This document shows, piece by piece, positions 1 through 10,644 of a DNA stretch of 64,000 bases. The stretch is taken from assembly GCF_014356525.2 (NCBI RefSeq), contig NC_052511.1, forward strand, positions 10,350,189 through 10,414,188, read 5' to 3'. Origin of the DNA: Nilaparvata lugens (taxonomy: Eukaryota > Arthropoda > Insecta > Hemiptera > Delphacidae). A program made the translations under genes and the position numbers. The stretch's first letter is position 1. Every line of letters begins with the position of its first letter. Below the pieces are notes generated by a model. It was given only the letters and a program-made list of their open reading frames with translations. It was not told where the DNA came from and did no database searches.

Positions 1-470
1 AGCACAATTTTCTCATTCAACTGTATTCTTAATCTCTCTGATCAAATCTCTTATTTTATCAAGTGCAATTGATTTCAATCAATGTTTTCAATGAAAAAAT
101 ATTGTACAATTTCCCGATTCAACTATATTCTCAACTCTTTCTGATCAAATTTCTTATAATTTCTCATTAATTTATCGGGTGCAGTTAATTTCAAGCAACA
201 TTTTTAATAATAAAAATACAGTTAAATTTACCCATTCAACTATATTCTCAATTCTCTCCGATCAAATTTCTTATAATGTCTTATTAATTTATCAGGTGAA
301 GTTAATTTCAAGCAAAGCTCTCCATAAAAAATACAGTTCAATTTTCCAATCCACCTGAATTTATTATCAACTCTCTCTGATCAAGTTTCTCAATCTATCA
401 GGTGCATTTGATTTTAAACAACGTCTCCAATGAAAAAGTGCAGTAAAATTTTCTTATTCAACTAAAACCT
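1..470. repeat. Diverged tandem array, units of about 102-117 bp
   Basis: Four to five imperfect copies of one unit run from the window edge. Each has an ATTCAACT-like start, then TCTCTCTGATCAAATTTCTTA, here split as TCTCTCTGATCAAA and TTTCTTA, then TTATCAGGTGCA and AATGAAAAAATACAG. Unit starts fall near 15, 117, 234, 348 and 456, so the period varies by indels. The copies are clearly diverged, so the array is old. It continues beyond the left edge. No coding potential is visible. Confidence 0.8.
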
Positions 471-479
471 CAGATCATT

Positions 480-1300
480 TATGCAAATGATCAGTAGTCA
501 CTCGTTATTAATGGCGACTGTTACAAAGAATGCAACAGAAATATTATTTACAGCCAACACGATATCTGGAATCACGTCATCACCACAGTAAACTCAACCA
601 TTTTAATGCCAAGTTAAAAGATTAATGTCCATGATGGAGGATGGAATGAACGCTAGCTGGAGAATTGAGTCGACAAAATAAGAGCCATCGATTGACCAAT
701 CACGGAGCAGAGTTCTTGTTTTGTTCGGAGGCAATAAACAAAAGTTAGACCGGAGTGTATGTAGTTCTAACGAGCTGGAATTCAGCCAACAGTTCATGTT
801 TTACTTAGCAGAAATCCTTTGCTAGTTCCACCGTGCGGTAGACATAGACAGATGCAGATCAACTGGAGAAATGCAGCACAGTTGCTGCTAAGTAGTGAAA
901 TAGTCAGTAGTGAATAGTTGGCAGTGAGTAGAGATGCTCTAATAATTCAGTCTCGTCTGTTAGAAGTTTGCTTAGCTCTACACAGTCTGCAGCGATGTTA
1001 GTGTAATCATTAATCTCATCATGGCTAGATCCTTCACAAAACTACTGAGTATTATCATAGAGTACATAGACAAACTAAAAACAAGTAAAAGTCTAGTAAA
1101 TGCTAGGAGTATAGTATGGTAGTCTATGGTAATACTCCATCCATTCTACTGCTTATGAGTATTATCATAGAGTAACTTACTTGACTTCTAGACAAACTAT
1201 GAATAAGTTAGAGTGTAGTAAGATAGTACGTAGTATGATAATACTCCAACAAAATAGGATGATAATCTATCAGTAAAGAAGTATAGTTGATCCATGGTAA
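480..1300. other. Gene-free unique sequence
   Basis: No gene or recognisable element is visible. A short motif, GAGTATTATCATAGAGTA, occurs near 1045 and again near 1158 with different flanks, and ATTATCATAGAGTAATG recurs near 1766. This suggests small local duplications. Reading frames here are short and not protein-like. Confidence 0.5.
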
Positions 1301-1580
1301 AACCATAGAGAAACAATAGCGTAAGTAGATATCCCATGGTAAAGGGAATTTAAGTCGCAACTTCTACTGTTATCTCAAGCCGATTACTGTCGATTATTAT
1401 CAATTCTTACTGTTTTGTTGGGGTGAGAGTGTAGGAACGGCACAATTTGAGAGACTACTAGCGTCACACAGCTGCATGGGAAAGAACTACGTGAACTATC
1501 TGCTTGGGATAACAGTAAAAGTTGCGACATAAACGCCCTATACCATGGGATTTCTACTTACGCTATCGTTTCTCTATGGT
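1301..1580. mobile_element. Fold-back MITE with arms of about 73 bp
   Basis: The arm 1301-1374 is closely matched by the reverse complement of 1508-1580. Both carry ATCCCATGG or its equivalent, TCTACTTACGCTAT and GTTTCTCTATGG. The 130-bp spacer has no coding capacity. Long imperfect inverted repeats around a short core are the hallmark of a fold-back or MITE-type element. I remember very similar sequence as an abundant planthopper repeat, which supports the organism guess but was not checked. Homology weakens outside the arms (1255-1300 and 1581-1640), so the true ends are uncertain. Confidence 0.75.
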
Positions 1581-1599
1581 AAAACTCAGTTATCACCCT

Positions 1600-2240
1600 A
1601 AAAAAATGGGATGATAACCTATGGTGACAAAACATGGTAGTTGATCAATTTTTTAATACTCTCACAAAATTATAAAATATATTAAATGAAGGAGAGACAA
1701 GATTTTGGGGTTGAGATAGAGGAGAGGAACTGGTGTAATCCCGAATTATGTTTGAGGAAATTATATTATCATAGAGTAATGATACTATTAAGAGTAAATA
1801 CTGTTTTCCTGGATTATTATTTGTCTCTGATTATATTTTATTTATTTATTTATATTCTTCACAAAGAAGCACTGATTGGGAGAGAAAAACTAAGGATATT
1901 CCTTGTACTATTTCTCTTCCAAATTTACATTTTAAAAGTCCAAAATAGGGTTATGATTTCACTTTACTAAAATTTAGTCCATTTCCACTCAAAAACAACG
2001 AAAACTAAGGTTTTTGAATTTTGACGGTTGAAAACAGAATTTTGACTACACTCTATTTATCTATTTATATTTAATTATTATTTATATCTATTTTTATCTA
2101 TTTAACTATTTGTACTCAACTTAAGAAGGTAACTTGACCCTAAAATTTTCTCACCTACTCACAGTGTTGATCAAATGATCAAATTCCATAAAAACTTCAT
2201 GGAATGAAAATTGAATGCGAAACTTCATGATAAAGCATGA
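1600..2240. other. Gene-free AT-rich stretch
   Basis: Nothing beyond AT-rich sequence with TATTTATTTAT simple runs near 1840-1860 and 2045-2100 is visible. A 94-residue open frame at 1686-1970 is hydrophobic and low in complexity, with no recognised motif and no splice context, so it is not called. Confidence 0.5.
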
Positions 2241-2244
2241 ACTT

Positions 2245-2370
2245 TTTTCATTGTTATTTTTAATTATTTATTTATTCAATCATTCAGAATTATACAACTT
2301 ACAGAAAAGTACCACAGGCTAACTTACGCCCAAAACGGTTCCAATTCTAATATTTACAACAGTTATTGGA
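2245..2370 (-). mobile_element. Retroelement 3' tail with hairpin
   Basis: The top strand reads ATTTATTTATTCAATCATTCAGAATTA, here split as ATTTATTTATTCAATC and ATTCAGAATTA, followed near 2304-2347 by a hairpin-like segment with loop ACAGGCTAACTTACGCCC. The copy at 44190-44330 is the same subfamily. Read on the minus strand, the order is body, hairpin, then an AATAAATAAAT-type end. That order is typical of a non-LTR or SINE-type 3' end. No coding region is attached. Confidence 0.55.
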
Positions 2371-2819
2371 GAGGACAAATGATAGAAAGAATCAAATAGA
2401 TCAATTTTCAATGTTGAACATTATATCCAACCAACATGATTATAACTCATACTCGTCAATACATACATGATGACTATACTCATACAATGTTTGGATCAAT
2501 ATATGGAATAATCAATGATAACAGGGCTTTTGTGAGAGATTTTCCTAAAAATAAATAGTTCTTTATTGGCTACTGGTAACTTTAATTGGCTATAACTGTT
2601 TAGCCAACTGTCAAGCTCAAATACCTACTGAACTGGCTACTCAAACATATCATGAAAATTACATATTCTAGAATTAAAGCGTTGGAGTACCATTGGAATC
2701 TCAAGTAACATTCACTTTATACTGTTAGCATCAGTTGTATTGGATTTTATTCATAAGGAAAGTTTAAAATGAATCTCGTAGAATGAGATATTTTGTTGTG
2801 TTGATGTCAATGTATGAAA

Positions 2820-3450
2820 TAATCGAATCAAATTTGAAAAAAATCGAAGAAAAAGAGTAGAATAAATTGAAGGAGAGAAAGTAATGAAGAATAGGAAGAA
2901 GAAGTGATGGAAAATTGTACGGAGAAAAATGAAATAGTGAGAAAAGGGATAAGGAAGAGTAATAGAAGAAAAAGGAGAAGGAGAAAATTCAAATTCAAAT
3001 TCAAATTCTTTATTCAAAAAAAATAATTAAACAATCAAATGCATTCCAAAAATCAAATACAATATTGTTTCATAATTTCTAATATGTGTTCCCTATAGGC
3101 TACCCAAGTGGGGACACTTGAATATATATAATAACATATTTATATACAAATTTAAATATTATATCATGAAGAACATAATGATATAATAAAAGGGAGAAAA
3201 AGAAGAAGTAGTGATGAAAAATTGTACGGAGAAAAATGAAATAGTGAAGAAAAGGATAAGGAAAAGTAGTAGAAGAAAAAGGAGAAGGAGAAAAGGAAGA
3301 AGAAGAAGAAGCAGTGATGAAAAATTGTACGGAGAGAAATGAAATAGTGATAAAAAATTGTACGGAGAAAAATGAGATTGTGAGGAAAAGGATAAGGAAA
3401 AGTAGTCGAAGAAAAAGGAGAAGCAGAAAAGGAAGAAGAAGAAGAAGAAA
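2820..3450. repeat. Purine-rich tandem array interrupted by a retroelement tail
   Basis: The top strand is almost all purine. A unit with ATTGTACGGAGAAAAATGAA, then AAAAGGATAAGGAA, then GAAAAAGGAGAAGGAG appears with ATTGTACGGAG starts near 2914, 3221, 3324 and 3357. Minus-strand frames across it encode Phe/Ser/Leu-rich low-complexity strings, which reflect base composition, not genes. The copies at 2893-2988 and 3192-3294 lie on either side of the insert described separately. Confidence 0.75.
2989..3191 (-). mobile_element. Retroelement 3' tail inserted in the purine-rich array
   Basis: The segment opens with TTCAAATTCAAATTC and contains a hairpin, with GTGTTCC pairing to GGGGACAC around a loop near 3088-3119. 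Composition changes abruptly from purine-rich to mixed AT-rich at both ends, marking an insertion. It reads as a retroelement 3' end in minus orientation with a GAATTTGAATTTG-type tail. About 100-bp direct repeats, 2893-2988 and 3192-3294, abut it. Because the host array is itself tandem, this is the weakest of the bracketed cases. Confidence 0.55.
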
Positions 3451-3539
3451 ACGAATCTCACGATCAAGCAACTAACGATCTATTCGCTAGAGCAGTTGTT
3501 TAGAAGAACGCCAAGCTACCTTGTTGAATTGCAAAATCG

Positions 3540-4140
3540 CTAAGACAAAATAATAGTGAGCTGTTGAGTATGAGGAGGAGGAGAAGAAGATGAGGAAGAA
3601 GCGATAATAGAAAAGTAAAAGACGGATGAGAATGCTAGATAAATGATTGTACGGCGCTATAAAATGTGGAGTGAAAACAATCAGCAGCGGCAAAACAATA
3701 GAGAGATGGCATTGACTGCTCGTTACGTCATTAAACTGTCTCAGATGCACGATGGAGAGACGAAAGAACGAAGAAGAAGGCTAAAAAAAGTGAAAAAGGA
3801 AGTGGGGTGATGAGGAAGATAAGGAGGTGGTGGAGGAGAAGGAGTAGGAGGTTGTGGATGAGGAGGAGGAGGTGAAGGAATTGGAGGATGAAGAACATTA
3901 GGAGGAGGATGAGGAGGAGGAGGAGGAGGAGGAGGAGAATGATGATGAGGAGGACGATTATAAAAAAGAAGAATCTCTTGAAGAAGTAGTAGAGTGGCAG
4001 AGTCGTGTGAGCTGCTGGAGAAAAAGAGAAATAATTGGAGAGGAAGAAGACGTTGAAAAAACTGACGAAGATGGATGAGAAGAGGTAGAAAAAGAGGATG
4101 AAGTGGGAAACTGGATGATGGGAATGTGGAAGTGGTAGTG
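3540..4140. repeat. Purine-rich low-complexity tract, GGA/GAA
   Basis: Top-strand GAA, GGA and GAT trinucleotides dominate, with runs of GGAGGAGGA near 3900-3940. Minus-strand frames give Pro/Ser-rich or Leu-rich strings of about 135 residues, explained by the repeat. At the far edge lies GACGTCA near 4140-4146, a CRE-like octamer core that may be chance. Confidence 0.75.
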
Positions 4141-4404
4141 ACGTCACAGAGCATCAGAGACTTTGTCTTTTAAGTTGTTATCAACGTGACCCTAACTTAT
4201 CGATGTGATGTGATTTTCAGATGAGTAATAGAAAATCGAGTATCAAGTGAGTTTAATCAGTTCAGTTGAGTAAAATAATTATTGTCAGTGATCCCTCTTA
4301 TAGGGATCTTCCCTTCCAAATCTCTAAATGAGTACTCATGAATTTGATCAATTTTAAACAATTTCCTTAAAATGATATCAATTCAATCAATGTACTTTCA
4401 TTTT

Positions 4405-5080
4405 ATCCTATTATATTAAGCGAGCAATTTCTGTATTTTTATATCTGGTTGTTTTTATAACTGGTTATTTATGTTCAACGGATCTCGAAAACGGCTCCAA
4501 CGAGATTTGGAACATAGTAGGTTTATGATATAAAAATTCGATTGGACTATGTCTCATCCCTGGGAAAACTCGCTGAAGGACATTAAAAGGTTAATTCATC
4601 ATTGGAAGAGCAGATGTCTGTATAATTTCGTCGTCTGTCGATAACAGAAGATGCGTGTGCCTGTGTGGGAGATCAGCTGTGTGATCATTCAATCAGCATA
4701 CCGTATCTCGCAAGAAATATTATCTAGAAATTTTATCAAAATAATCGATAAATTGACATGACATGGTTTATCACTCTAAATTTGAGTATATCATAATATT
4801 CAAAGTTAATCATTATTTTAACCAAATTATTTGGTTTGTAAACAATGTAAATTAGAACTTTTCTGTTTTTAAATATTTTGACTCAAAATTGGACCTGTAT
4901 TCAAGTGTATGAAACATAACCTACTTTTTGGACAATTTATACTGTATAAATCAAAATTCGGGGAAGAAATAGTTTTGGGCTGTGCCTGTTAGTCCTTTCC
5001 CAATCATTTTGAAGATTTGTGTTCTGTTCATCAATAAATAAATAACGAGCGAAGCTTGGTGCCCCGATGTTTTCAGTTAT
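4405..5080 (+). mobile_element. Family C interspersed repeat
   Basis: It begins with the family C start near 4406 and ends with AACGAGCGAAGCTTGGTGCC near 5064. Inside are TCTCGAAAACGGCTC, TTTGGAACATAGTAGG, the hairpin segment around TTTTGGGCTGTGCCTGTT at 4960-5001, then AATAAATAAATAACGAGC. Other copies are at 11444-12168, 47382-47790, 57695-58425 (minus) and 58945-59530. The hairpin plus AATAAATAAAT near the end suggests retrotransposition. No open frame of note exists, so it is non-autonomous or a decayed end. Confidence 0.8.
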
Positions 5081-5264
5081 TCCATCTGATCTGTTTATTT
5101 ATATATTCGCATAGATTCACTATAACTGTGTATGATACTACCTGATGAAAATCCGTTCACTAAACCCAATATGCAAATTTAAACACGATCTAAATCAAAT
5201 ATATTAAAGTAATGCGGCTATGCACAAAATGTGTGAAATGTCGAATGATTGCTCAAATGTAGAA

Positions 5265-5640
5265 CAATTTTCTTCAAGAACTATTTCCTTCAAATCTCCA
5301 ACTGAATAATCATGAATTTAATGAATTGAGAACTATTTCCTCCAAATCTCCAAACGAGAGCTTACAATTTTAATCAATTATTAAAAACTGCATCCTCCAA
5401 ATCTCCAATGCAAAAATTCTCCACCGATCATTCCAATTTCACCGAACTGTTTTCCTCAACCATCCATATTCATATGATATTATATTTAATAACAAAATTT
5501 ATTCCTAAAACAATTCTCTTCAAACAGTCAACTCATCCACCTTCAATAACAAAACCTATTCTTAATCCAACTCTCTTCAGACAGTCCACCCATCCATCTT
5601 TAATAACAAAATCCAACTCTTTCCAGACTGTCTACAGGTG
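5265..5640. repeat. Two adjoining short tandem arrays
   Basis: At 5265-5405 an approximately 65-bp unit with TTCCTCCAAATCTCCAA recurs about three times. At 5500-5630 a roughly 60-bp unit with AATAACAAAA and CTCTTCAGACAGTC recurs three times. The 96-residue frame over this region, 5408-5698, merely reads through the repeat. A related AAATCTCTAAATGAG string also lies at 4318-4333, upstream of the family C element. Confidence 0.65.
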
Positions 5641-5859
5641 CACCAATGGTAGGCCCGATCATGGTGTGAAGACTTGCTATGGAAATTACTCCAATTAGTG
5701 TATTAATAGGCTCACCTTGGTTACCACCGCTTCAAAAGCAGGATGGCCTGAGCTTCAGAGGCGCAATGATCAAGTGCCATCCAAGTCATTAAATGTTACA
5801 ACCACTTGTTCATCAGGTACCTTCTCAACTGATACATATATAAAATACCGTCCACAACA

Positions 5860-6065
5860 CATATATAGATGAGGATAGACATAGAATCCCGTCCAGAACA
5901 TAGATATAGATACGGATAAATATAATACAGTCATCCAGAAACATAGATATAGATTCAGATAACTTAGATATAATATCGAGTCTAAAATATAGATGCGTAT
6001 AAATATAATACAGTCATCCAGAAACATAGATATAGGATTCAGATAGATATAATATCGAGTCTAAA
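5860..6065. repeat. 83-bp direct repeat, about two copies
   Basis: TATAATACAGTCATCCAGAA followed by ACATAGATATAG occurs at 5921 and again at 6004. The flanks share GATATAATATCGAGTC. It is a local tandem duplication with partial further copies upstream near 5870-5915. No gene is visible. Confidence 0.7.
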
Positions 6066-6450
6066 TGCAGGAAACAATATTCTGGCACCGCTGTTAATTG
6101 GATACAGGAATATAAGTCATTCACGGCGCATTAGCTGGGTTCTTCCTGTAGACTTGCAGCCGTTAACAGCTAAGCTGCTTGCCAGTGCGTCCAGAGCTGA
6201 TTTGGAAAGTAGCTGCTTGCAATTATTATAAGCTGGCAACTATATAGTTGCAGGTTATGGCTGAAAGGTGACCGGTTGAGATATAAGTTTAGGGAGCTAC
6301 AAAGTGGTTGTTCAACACCCTGGGATTAACTTATTTGTGATGTTTTCTTATCCACCATTGGTTAGGTAAAGTTTGCTAGGTACAGCCATAGACAAATTTA
6401 TAATCAAGGTATTTTTAATACTCGTTAGGTACAGCCACAGACAAATAATC

Positions 6451-6747
6451 TATGTATCTTTACTAGGTATCTCCACTAGATATCTTTACTAGGTATCTCC
6501 ACTAGGTATCTTCACTAGGTATCTTCACTAGGTATCTCCACTCGGTATCTTTACTAGGTATCTCCACTAGGTATCTTCACTAGGTATCTTTACTAGGTAT
6601 CTTCATTAGGTATCTTTACTAGGTATCTTCACTAGATATCTCCACTAGGTATCTTTACTATGTATCTTCACTAGGTATCTCTACTAGGTATCTTCACTAG
6701 GTATCTCCACTAGGTATCTTTACTAGGTATCTTCATTAGGTATCTTT
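6451..6747. repeat. 13-bp minisatellite, about 22 copies
   Basis: The unit ACTAGGTATCTTY, with variants ending TCC, TTC or TTT, repeats without interruption for about 297 bp. Variants such as ACTAGATATCT and ACTCGGTATCT are scattered through it. A small upstream duplication of GGTACAGCCA and AGACAAAT (near 6379 and 6428) precedes it. No coding sense. Confidence 0.95.
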
Positions 6748-7074
6748 AAACGATATATTAACTCTATGGTACAGCTTAGGTAAGCTGTTATTTCAAATGA
6801 CCAACTAAAATTAATGTATTGAAGTATTAATTGAGCTACCGAAGTATGGATCAGGTTGAAGAAGAAACAGTAGAACAATATTGATAAATTAGATATATAG
6901 TGTTTATTTATTTCCACAGTCACTTGATAGTTTTGTTTTACTATAGATAGAATCACTACAATAGTACCCTCATATTGTATTTTGTGACATGACCAGTTCA
7001 TGGGTACTCATCACATTTTCAAGTGTCTAGAATAGAATTGATTCAATTTAAAGGAAAATATTGATTTATTTCAT

Positions 7075-7175
7075 TTATTGACAATCACATTATATTACAC
7101 AATAATAATATGATTGGAAGAAGACAATAGACATAGCTCAAAACTGTCTTTCTTCCAAATTTTGATGAATAAAAG
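7075..7175 (-). mobile_element. Retroelement tail with conserved hairpin
   Basis: TTATTTCATTTATTGACAAT leads into a hairpin at 7116-7156. The stem GGAAGAAGACA pairs with TGTCTTTCTTCC with one bulge, and the loop is close to ATAGACATAGCTCAAAAC. The loop matches the other tails while the stem differs and still pairs. Minus orientation, 3' end to the left. Confidence 0.65.
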
Positions 7176-7447
7176 TTTTGAAAAAGCGAATGAGGTTATG
7201 TTCAAGTATCATTGATACTTCTGGAGTATGATGGAATAGATAAATACTTTACTGTGATGAATTTGATTCCATTTGAACATATTCACTTCATAGGCTTATC
7301 CAAGTGAGAGAAAAAACTTGACTTACAATTCTGTTAAAAATAATAAATGATCTATCATCTATGAATTGATGTACATAATCTGTTGCATTGCCAATTCAAT
7401 TGCAATGTAGGATTACTGGTTTATCAGTTTATTTGTATGAAACTCAC

Positions 7448-7834
7448 ATCTTGTACTTGGAAAAATATTTTCTTCAATTTTAATTTGCTGCACATATTCG
7501 TATTCTATCTTAGGCCCACTAGATAGAAGTTGCTGAGAATGGAAGTCCTCTACAAAAAAATATGGAGATACCTGAGATATTGGACTCATTCCAAGACAAA
7601 ATTTGCACAGGCATTTGGAATAATCCAAAAATAAGTCGAGAACTTTCAAGGTGACAACTACAAATCTAATGACAAGTGTAGTGTAAACAGTAGATGTTGT
7701 AGGGGGTCTCATTTCGAGAACAATCAGTGAAAAAGATCTAGGATCCATCAAAATGTGTCCACAAAACGAGGTATACAAGAGAGGTCGCGTGACAATGATA
7801 ATAGAGAGGCCATAAAGTAGCAGTAAAACCATCA
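7448..7834 (-). CDS. Candidate internal exon of unknown gene (low confidence)
   Basis: I do not recognise this product. An open frame spans the whole 387-bp interval on the minus strand. It is preceded by a pyrimidine-containing stretch ending TTGCAG (acceptor AG at 7836-7835) and followed directly by GTGAGT (donor at 7447-7442), a strong insect donor. Entry and exit phase are both 1, so skipping would keep frame. The peptide begins with a hydrophobic run (about residues 1-18), has a second hydrophobic patch near residues 55-70 with VIRFVVVTLKVLDLFLDY, and a more polar C-terminal part. This could be part of a membrane protein, or chance in AT-rich DNA. No partner exon was found nearby. Confidence 0.2.
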
Positions 7835-7984
7835 CTGCAATCCACAGAGTAGTTAGAAGGAGAGGGACTATCTATAGAGTCCATAGATTAGAAGAAGAGG
7901 GACTGAGGTCGAGAGTACAAATTAGCTTAGTGAGTTTTATTGCCAGTAAACGTCGAGTTTTATGGAGTACCTTCTCCGAGATTG

Positions 7985-8125
7985 AGTCCCATCAGCTACC
8001 TCTCCACCACACCTCCCTCGTCCAACCTTCCACCCCTCTTATCAGACCTCCCACCTCCCTCATCCGACCACCACCCCCTCTAGTCCGACCTCACCGCCTC
8101 GCAGAAAGCACACTCCAAAACTGAC
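7985..8125. repeat. Pyrimidine-rich, CCTCC/TCCGACC-containing stretch
   Basis: Short imperfect repeats of CCACCTCCCTC and RTCCGACC run along the top strand. The plus-strand frame at 7930-8124 is Pro/Ser/Thr-rich because of this. It is one of the few pyrimidine-rich stretches on the top strand. Confidence 0.45.
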
Positions 8126-8156
8126 AGTCTGTTCTTGTGCCTATACTCGTAAAATG

Positions 8157-8660
8157 TCACCTCACCGACCTCATACAACGATGAGGAGAAATACGAAAAT
8201 ACAATGAGGAAGGAGAAGAGTGAGAGAAGGTAGAGGAGGAGGAGGAGGAGGAGGAGGAGGAGGAGAAGGAGGAGAAGGAGAAGAAGAAGGAGAAGGAGGA
8301 GAAGGATGAGAAGGAGGAGAAGGAGGAGAAGGAGGAGAAGGAGGAGAAGGAGGAGAAGGAGGAGAAGGAGGAGAAGGAGGAGAAGGAGGAGAAGAATGAT
8401 AAGGATGAGGAGAAGGGTAAGGGAAGTAGGAGGAAGAAGATGACGAAGGAGGAATATAAAAAAGTGAAGAGAGAGAAAAAATCTACAAAAAAGAAGAAAA
8501 GATGGTGAAGGAGAACAAATGGAGAAAGGAGAAAGAATGGAGAGGAAAAGGAGGAGAATAAGAAGAAGAAAAGATAGAGTAAGTAGTTGAGTTTGGAGAA
8601 AAAACTATGGAGATGATAGAGGAAACTAAATTTACTATGATAAGTAAGAAGAGACAAAGT
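8157..8660. repeat. Purine-rich microsatellite, GGAGGAGAA 9-mer
   Basis: From about 8230 to 8400 a 9-bp GGAGGAGAA unit repeats nearly perfectly, flanked by less regular GA-rich DNA. The minus-strand frame of 166 codons is a Ser/Phe string produced by the repeat, so no protein is called. Such polypurine-polypyrimidine DNA can form triplexes. Confidence 0.9.
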
Positions 8661-8875
8661 GCAAAAATGAAAAACTGCAATAATTGATAAAGAAGAACCT
8701 AAATCAAATTTGTATAGTTGAAAGATAGAAAAGCAACAAGATTGGATACGAGAATGGATAAAATAAGTCTAAAGAATCAGGAGACTAAATAAAATAGTGA
8801 GAAAAACATGCCTGAGTGAGTCAGCAGTGGGAGAAAGAAAAGAAAGAAAAAGAGATCAAAAGTTAGAGAAGAAAC

Positions 8876-9240
8876 ATATATGTTGGAGAACAAGGAAATA
8901 TTTTATTAGAGAAGAGGATATATACTGAAAAAAATAATCAGGGGAGCTAAAAAAATATATATTGGGAAACAAGGAAATATTTTATAAGAGAAGAGGATAT
9001 ATACTGAAAAAAATATTCAGGGGAGCTAAGAAAAATATTTGTTGGAGAACAAGGAAATATTTTATTAGAGAAGAGGATATATACTGAAAAAAATATTCAG
9101 GGGAGCTAAGAAAAATATATGTTGGAGAACAAGGAAATATGTTATTAGAGAAGAGGATATATACTGAAAAAAATATTCAGGGGAGCTAAGAAAAATATAT
9201 ATTGGAGAACAAGGAAATATTTTATTAGAGAAGAGGATAT
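8876..9240. repeat. 80-bp tandem repeat, about 4.5 copies
   Basis: CAAGGAAATATTTTATTAGA recurs at 8891, 8970, 9050, 9130 and 9210, a period of 79-80 bp. Units share AGAAGAGGATATATACTG and TCAGGGGAGCTAAG. Copies are nearly identical, so the expansion is young. No gene. Confidence 0.95.
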
Positions 9241-9359
9241 GATGATATGAATATGTGGAAATCTTGAATTTTCATTGGTCAATAACGTTTTCCATCTTAT
9301 TTTGTTGCAACAAGTTTGGAACCAACCTTCTTCAAGACCTCCTTGAACAACATTATCAA

Positions 9360-9440
9360 ACATCCCTCTCTTTACCTCCTCTCCTCTCTTCTTCACCTCT
9401 CCTCTCTTCTCCTCTTTCTCGCTCCTCCCCTCCTCTCTGT
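9360..9440. repeat. CT-rich tract on the top strand
   Basis: CTCCTCTCCTCT-type pyrimidine runs occur here, opposite in strand sense to most purine tracts of this window. Short open frames on both strands are compositional. Confidence 0.5.
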
Positions 9441-9792
9441 ACATACTTTACATACTTTCACGATCCCCTCTACCCTCTTTCACATACCCTAACTGTCAAA
9501 CTTGCGCGATTTATCCTTGGCTACCATATAGGCCAGCCTTTGTCTTATGCTCTCGGCTACCCATAAGTCCATGCAAATCTTGAAAAATGCACTCGCACCT
9601 GAACAAAGCAAAAATTTTAATTACCAAGCATGACCACTATTGTTCGGCTGCTTTACGGCTCCTGCAAGTGATCTATTGTTTTCGCGCCACTAATTTGTGT
9701 TGGCGGTTTTTCTGTGCAACTGGTAGATAAAAATGTTGATTCAAATCTGGTGTGGTACACTCACACAACTCTCCTTGCTTATTGAACTGTTA

Positions 9793-10545
9793 GGCCGGTT
9801 ACAGAGCTCGACCGACCGTCAGTGCGTACGTCAGTCGCGCTTGTCTTTTCCATAGATATTCCATGTATCCGTTCAGAGCAGGACTGACGGCACGCACGCA
9901 CATGCACGGTCAGGACCATAAGTGTTATACAGCGTACGAAGACCATCGGTCGAGCTCGTGCGCATCCGTTCCATCGGTCGACTGACGCGCTATTGAAACA
10001 AATAGAATCTTTCAGAGCTGTACTGATCAGTAGCCCGATCGCAACATAACCAATGTGCTGACACCTTTGCCCGACACTCAGCTGATATTGAATTGAATAG
10101 CATAATGAATGAATTCAATTAATAGTGTCATATTTGAATTCAGAGTTTTTCTATACATTTCTTCAATCATTTCTAAATTTTTTATTGAAAAAATCATATA
10201 TTATTAATATCATTTACAATTATTTGATCCGTAGCTTAAAGTGACTGCAAGTATTCCCAATGGTGATACAAGCTTGAAATAACTCATCAAAATTTCTGAG
10301 TTTGAAAAATGTATCTTCACCCCAAGCAATGATGTATAAATAATGTTACTAAATTCCCTTTGAAATGCTCTTTGGGCGACCATTGGGTGAATTGATATAT
10401 CTACGTCTTTCAATCTTTCGTTTACGAAGATAATAAGCTGCAATTAAACAATCTGTAAAGGCGTCCATTTTGTGAGTCAGAAAAACTGATGTATGGTCAG
10501 GATGGTGCATACGCACTGACGGTCGATCGAGCTCTGAATGTGTAA
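9793..10545 (-). mobile_element. Decayed PIF/Harbinger-like DNA transposon
   Basis: Imperfect terminal inverted repeats bound the element: AGAGCTCGACCGACCGTCAG near 9801 and its inverse, CTGACGGTCGATCGAGCTCT, near 10515-10535. Internal TIR-like fragments (GACCATCGGTCGAGCTCG, near 9943) suggest rearrangement. The interior holds a minus-strand transposase remnant, described separately. The exact outermost bases and target duplication could not be fixed by eye. DNA transposons of this superfamily move by cut and paste; this copy is only about 750 bp and must be inactive. Confidence 0.55.
10205..10473 (-). pseudogene. Remnant of PIF/Harbinger-type transposase N-terminal region
   Basis: Reading the minus strand from the ATG near 10470 gives MDAFTDCLIAAYYLRKRK, then RRRYI. 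A shift gives IHPMVAQRAFQREFSNIIY, and a second shift gives GEDTFFKLRNFDELF. Arg-rich R-R-Y/W-x-x-H-P, then G/R-E-F, then E-x-x-F-F-x-x-R and F-D-E-L is the spacing I associate with the region before the DDE domain of Harbinger transposases. At least two frame changes are required, and the catalytic domain is absent. Family assignment is inference from motif order. Confidence 0.4.
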
Positions 10546-10576
10546 AACTGATTCATCGATGCGTACGGTCAGGATG

Positions 10577-10641
10577 GTACCTTAATTTTTTTGGAAAGCA
10601 ATACTTTCCTTACCTATGGTAATAGGGCAAGGAAAGTAGAA
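10577..10641 (-). mobile_element. Family B 5'-end fragment
   Basis: GGTACCTTAATTTTTTTGG, then AAAGCAATACTTTCC, then TTACCTATGGTAATAGGGC, then AAGGAAAG is the reverse complement of the first 65 bp of family B as seen at 37550 and 49250. Only this terminal piece is present. Confidence 0.75.
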
Positions 10642-10644
10642 AAT

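Noticed and set aside
3741..4154. 137-codon Pro/His-rich minus-strand frame, with a second 138-codon frame overlapping
   Set aside because: Both come from GGA/GAA low-complexity DNA. Two long overlapping frames in the same place are a sign of composition.
6451..6747. CRISPR-like or coding repeat
   Set aside because: It is a plain 13-bp minisatellite with no spacers and no sustained frame.
7690..7834. Alternative frame of the candidate exon reading ATLWPLYYHCHATSLVYLV, vaguely like a small GTPase switch region
   Set aside because: The resemblance is weak, stops follow soon, and none of the nucleotide-binding motifs are present.
8157..8657. 166-codon minus-strand frame rich in Ser and Phe
   Set aside because: It is a direct translation of the GGAGGAGAA microsatellite. 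Overlapping frames on the same strand are equally open, so there is no evidence for a protein.
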